The position numbers were made by a program, and so were the translations under genes. From an uncultured Lachnospiraceae bacterium (GTDB taxonomy: Bacteria; Bacillota; Clostridia; Lachnospirales; Lachnospiraceae), in NCBI GenBank assembly GCA_947628225.1, contig CANQYY010000003.1:62001-126000 (forward strand): a stretch of DNA of 64,000 nucleotides. Direction: 5' to 3'. This document shows, in pieces, positions 61,782 to 64,000 of this stretch (the stretch's first letter is position 1; every line of letters begins with the position of its first letter). The notes under the pieces were generated by a model. The model was not told where the DNA came from. It saw only the letters and a list, made by a program, of their open reading frames with translations, and made no database searches.

Positions 61782-62615
61782 ATGGGCATAAAAATGATAG
61801 CCTTTGATTTAGACGGGACCGTCTTTGACGATCAGAAAAAAATACTGCCGAAAACAAAGGCGGCGCTGGAAAAAGCGGCGGCAGACGGGATTGAAATCGT
61901 ACCGGCTACCGGCCGTCCCCTGTGCGGGGTGTCGGAACAGATATGGCAGCTAAGGGGCGTCCGTTATCTGCTCACAAGCAATGGCGCCGGTATTTACAGG
62001 GCAGATACGGAAGAGTGCATTTATGAAAACAATATGAAGTTAGAGGAGTTTTTGCCCTTGTTGGCGCGCTTGGAGCCCTTGGAGGTTATGGGAGATGTTT
62101 TCGTCCGGGGGAAAGGTTTTATGAGCAGAAAAAAACGGCGTCTGATCGACAGGCTGGATACTACCGGGGAAATGAAGGACTATATCCGCAATTCACGAAC
62201 CTGCGTAGATAATCTCACGGAGTTTCTAAGGCAAGACGGCGCTGACATACAGAAAATAACGATTAACTTTGTGGGACGGGCGGGGGAGGTTTCGGATAAT
62301 CGAAAAAAAGTACAGGAAATTTTACGGGATTTCCCTGAATTTACAGCGGTATCAGGCGGTATGAATAATATTGAGGTCACGGATAAATCAGCGACTAAGG
62401 GAAGCGGCATTTTAAAGCTGGGAGAACTGCTGGGAATCCGGAGGGAGGAGATTCTGGCATTTGGGGACAGCGGAAATGACGCGACGATGCTTCAAATGGC
62501 AGGGATTGGCGTGGCAATGGAAAATGCAGAGCCGCCGGTAAAAGCAATAGCAGATTTTGTAACCCGTTCCAATACAGAGGAGGGGATTGCCTATGCCCTC
62601 GGGAAATTTTTATAA
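61782..62615 (+). CDS. Cof-type HAD phosphatase (HAD-IIB), 277 aa
   Basis: Motif I is AFDLDGTVFDDQKK, motif II ATGRP, motif III K in SATKGSGILKL and motif IV GDSGNDATMLQMAGIG. The large cap inserted after motif II marks class IIB, whose members hydrolyse sugar phosphates or phosphorylated cofactors such as FMN or PLP. The substrate is unknown. AAAAGGAG precedes the ATG. Confidence 0.92.
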   Translation: MGIKMIAFDLDGTVFDDQKKILPKTKAALEKAAADGIEIVPATGRPLCGVSEQIWQLRGVRYLLTSNGAGIYRADTEECIYENNMKLEEFLPLLARLEPLEVMGDVFVRGKGFMSRKKRRLIDRLDTTGEMKDYIRNSRTCVDNLTEFLRQDGADIQKITINFVGRAGEVSDNRKKVQEILRDFPEFTAVSGGMNNIEVTDKSATKGSGILKLGELLGIRREEILAFGDSGNDATMLQMAGIGVAMENAEPPVKAIADFVTRSNTEEGIAYALGKFL

Positions 62616-62678
62616 TCCATTCATAAAAGAGGGATCGGCAGCAGGGCATGACTTAGGAAAAGAAAAGGAGAAGCAAGC

Positions 62679-64000
62679 ATGAACCCAAATCCATTATTGA
62701 AGGCAGATTTTCCGGATCCGGACGTCATACGGGTGGAAGACACTTATTATATGGTAAGTACTACCATGCACTTTATGCCGGGCTGTGTTATTCTGCGCTC
62801 GTATAATCTGACGGACTGGGAAATTCTTACCCATGTCTATGAAACGCTGGAGAAGACAGATAAGGAGAGCCTGAAGAACGGGCAGTGCGCCTATGGGCAG
62901 GGAATGTGGGCGGCGTCCCTCCGCTGGCATGAAGGAAAATTTTATATCTGCTTTGCGGCAAATGATACGGGAAAGACCTATCTCTATCAGTCGGAAAATA
63001 TTACCGGACCATGGAGAAAAAGCCGGATCGAGGGCTTTTATCATGACGCCTCGCTTTTGTTTGATGAGGACGGGAAGGCGTATCTGGCCTACGGCAACCG
63101 TCAGATTCATATACAGGAACTAAAAAAGGATTTATCAGGGCCGGAGCCGGGAGGCTTCCATCAGATTGTGGTGGAGGATACGGATGCGGCGCGGCTTGGT
63201 TATGAGGGTACTCATTTTTATAAAATAAATGGCAGATATTATCTGTTTTTCATACACTGGGGCAATGCGCCGGATGCCAGACGCACCCAGGCCTGTTATG
63301 TGGCGGAACAGATTGGGGGTCCCTACCGGGGCGGTGATGTGCTGAATGACGACAGGGGATATCACAATCAGGGGGTGGCGCAGGGAGGAATTGTTGACAC
63401 GCCGGAGGGGGACTGGTATGCCATTCTGTTTCAGGACAGCGGAGCCGTAGGGAGGATTCCTGTACTGGCGCCGGTAAAATGGCGGGAGGATTTCCCGGTA
63501 TTTGGCAGAGAGGGGAAGATACCGGAGCATATCGACTGTATGGACAGCCGGCCGGGTTATTCCTATGAACCGATTTACGGAGGAGATGATTTCTCTTATA
63601 CGCCGGATGAAAACGGGAAGATTTCTCTGCATCCCCGTTGGGAGTGGAACCATATCCCGGATGTTTCCCATTGGAGAATCCTTCCGGAAAAGGGGGCGTT
63701 GGAACTTATCACATCCGAACCCTGCCGGAATGTAACCCAGGCAGTCAATACCCTGACCCAGCGGCTTATGTATCCGGGCAGCGAAGTAACGGTAACGATA
63801 GAGGGAAGCGGCTTAAGGAAGGGAGATTTGGCGGGACTGTGCCTGCTCCAGGGGGATTATGCGGGAGCGGGCATCCGCCGGGAGCAGGACGGGTACTTTG
63901 CCGTGCTTTTTCAGAGGCCCGGCGAAAAGGAAAATGCCATGGCGCAGCCGGCGGACGATACCATGCCGGTGGAGCGGGAGCGGATCGCCCTGAATGAATC
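62679..64000 (+). CDS. Glycoside hydrolase family 43 protein, 3' end off window (440 codons seen)
   Basis: Five-blade beta-propeller of the xylosidase/arabinofuranosidase type. Catalytic residues: base Asp in ADFPDPDVIRV, pKa-modulating Asp in YHDASLLFDEDGKAYL and acid Glu in GYEGTHFYKINGRYYLFF. Start MNPNPLLKADFPDPDV is family-like; the ATG at 62679 has AAAAGGAG seven bases upstream. From about residue 330 a beta-sandwich of DUF1349/GH43_C2 type begins (HWRILPEKGALELITSEP). The frame is open to base 64000 without a stop. There is no signal peptide, so it acts on imported oligosaccharides. Xylan-derived substrates are likely but unproved. Confidence 0.93.
   Translation, partial: MNPNPLLKADFPDPDVIRVEDTYYMVSTTMHFMPGCVILRSYNLTDWEILTHVYETLEKTDKESLKNGQCAYGQGMWAASLRWHEGKFYICFAANDTGKTYLYQSENITGPWRKSRIEGFYHDASLLFDEDGKAYLAYGNRQIHIQELKKDLSGPEPGGFHQIVVEDTDAARLGYEGTHFYKINGRYYLFFIHWGNAPDARRTQACYVAEQIGGPYRGGDVLNDDRGYHNQGVAQGGIVDTPEGDWYAILFQDSGAVGRIPVLAPVKWREDFPVFGREGKIPEHIDCMDSRPGYSYEPIYGGDDFSYTPDENGKISLHPRWEWNHIPDVSHWRILPEKGALELITSEPCRNVTQAVNTLTQRLMYPGSEVTVTIEGSGLRKGDLAGLCLLQGDYAGAGIRREQDGYFAVLFQRPGEKENAMAQPADDTMPVERERIALNE

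Noticed and set aside
1-64000. tRNA, rRNA, CRISPR, insertion sequence or phage genes
   Set aside because: I looked for cloverleaf ends, repeated 25-40 base units, transposase motifs and phage proteins and found none.

Overview
The window reads as chromosomal DNA of an anaerobic, low-to-moderate GC Gram-positive of class Clostridia, most likely family Lachnospiraceae. The reasons are the gene set (HydG hydrogenase maturase, pyruvate phosphate dikinase, phosphoketolase, a TM1266-type regulator, a CdaR-like regulator beside ftsEX, class II homodimeric glycyl-tRNA synthetase, MATE and YitT proteins), the AGGAGG-type ribosome binding sites, and sigma-A promoters that mostly have exactly 17-base spacers. 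I see no rRNA, tRNA, CRISPR array, insertion sequence or phage gene. The family assignment is inference from gene content and protein style.

Layout. 1-5340: an ABC efflux operon (adaptor with its 5' end off the window, a large FtsX-type permease, and two ATPases, the second carrying an AbrB-like tail). 5412-6746: a cell-wall polysaccharide deacetylase and a small membrane protein. 6797-8902: a structured leader with a terminator ahead of a TM1266-like regulator and hydG. 8902-10620: phenylacetate-CoA ligase and a cold-shock protein on the minus strand. 10830-17095: PreP-like M16 protease, era, a 56-residue yqzL, recO and glyS. 17141-21806: a C39-like exported protein, a DegV protein and ppdK. 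21828-27837: a soluble hybrid histidine kinase, a DUF4846 protein, a lipoprotein and a superoxide dismutase. 27952-32386: phosphoketolase, trmO, a deoxyinosine glycosylase and a YgjP-like metallopeptidase. 32494-36607: a MATE exporter and the nifS-nifU-mnmA sulfur relay. 36612-41529: an SDR enzyme, a LytR_C protein, a WecG-like protein, a YitT protein and a sugar-import ATPase. 41779-46924: cdaR-like regulator, ftsE, ftsX, an EnvC/PcsB-like M23 hydrolase and a CtpA-type protease, which look like one cell-division and wall-remodelling unit. 46978-53531: a YjbR-MGMT fusion, a small membrane protein, SOS-type uvrB-uvrA and a YfbR-like nucleotidase. 53528-60418: an FMN riboswitch, ribD-ribE-ribBA-ribH, then MoxR-DUF58-DUF4129. 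60501-64000: an XRE regulator with a DUF2007 membrane protein, MscL with a zinc ribbon, a HAD phosphatase and the start of a GH43 glycosidase that runs off the right edge.

How it fits together. Central metabolism is that of a sugar-fermenting gut-type anaerobe: phosphoketolase and PPDK handle carbon flux, HydG supplies the hydrogenase cofactor, and the MsmK-type ATPase and GH43 enzyme suggest plant-glycan use. Regulation visible in the DNA includes an FMN riboswitch with terminator, a LexA box on uvrBA, a candidate attenuator on TM1266-hydG, and a pair of direct repeats before the XRE gene that can pair with its ribosome binding site. The less ordinary items are the hydG leader, the AbrB-tailed ABC ATPase, the WecG-like protein that lacks expected active-site residues, the PCYR-type MGMT fusion and a base-composition island at the start of uvrB. 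No single locus is clearly a new defence or mobile system.
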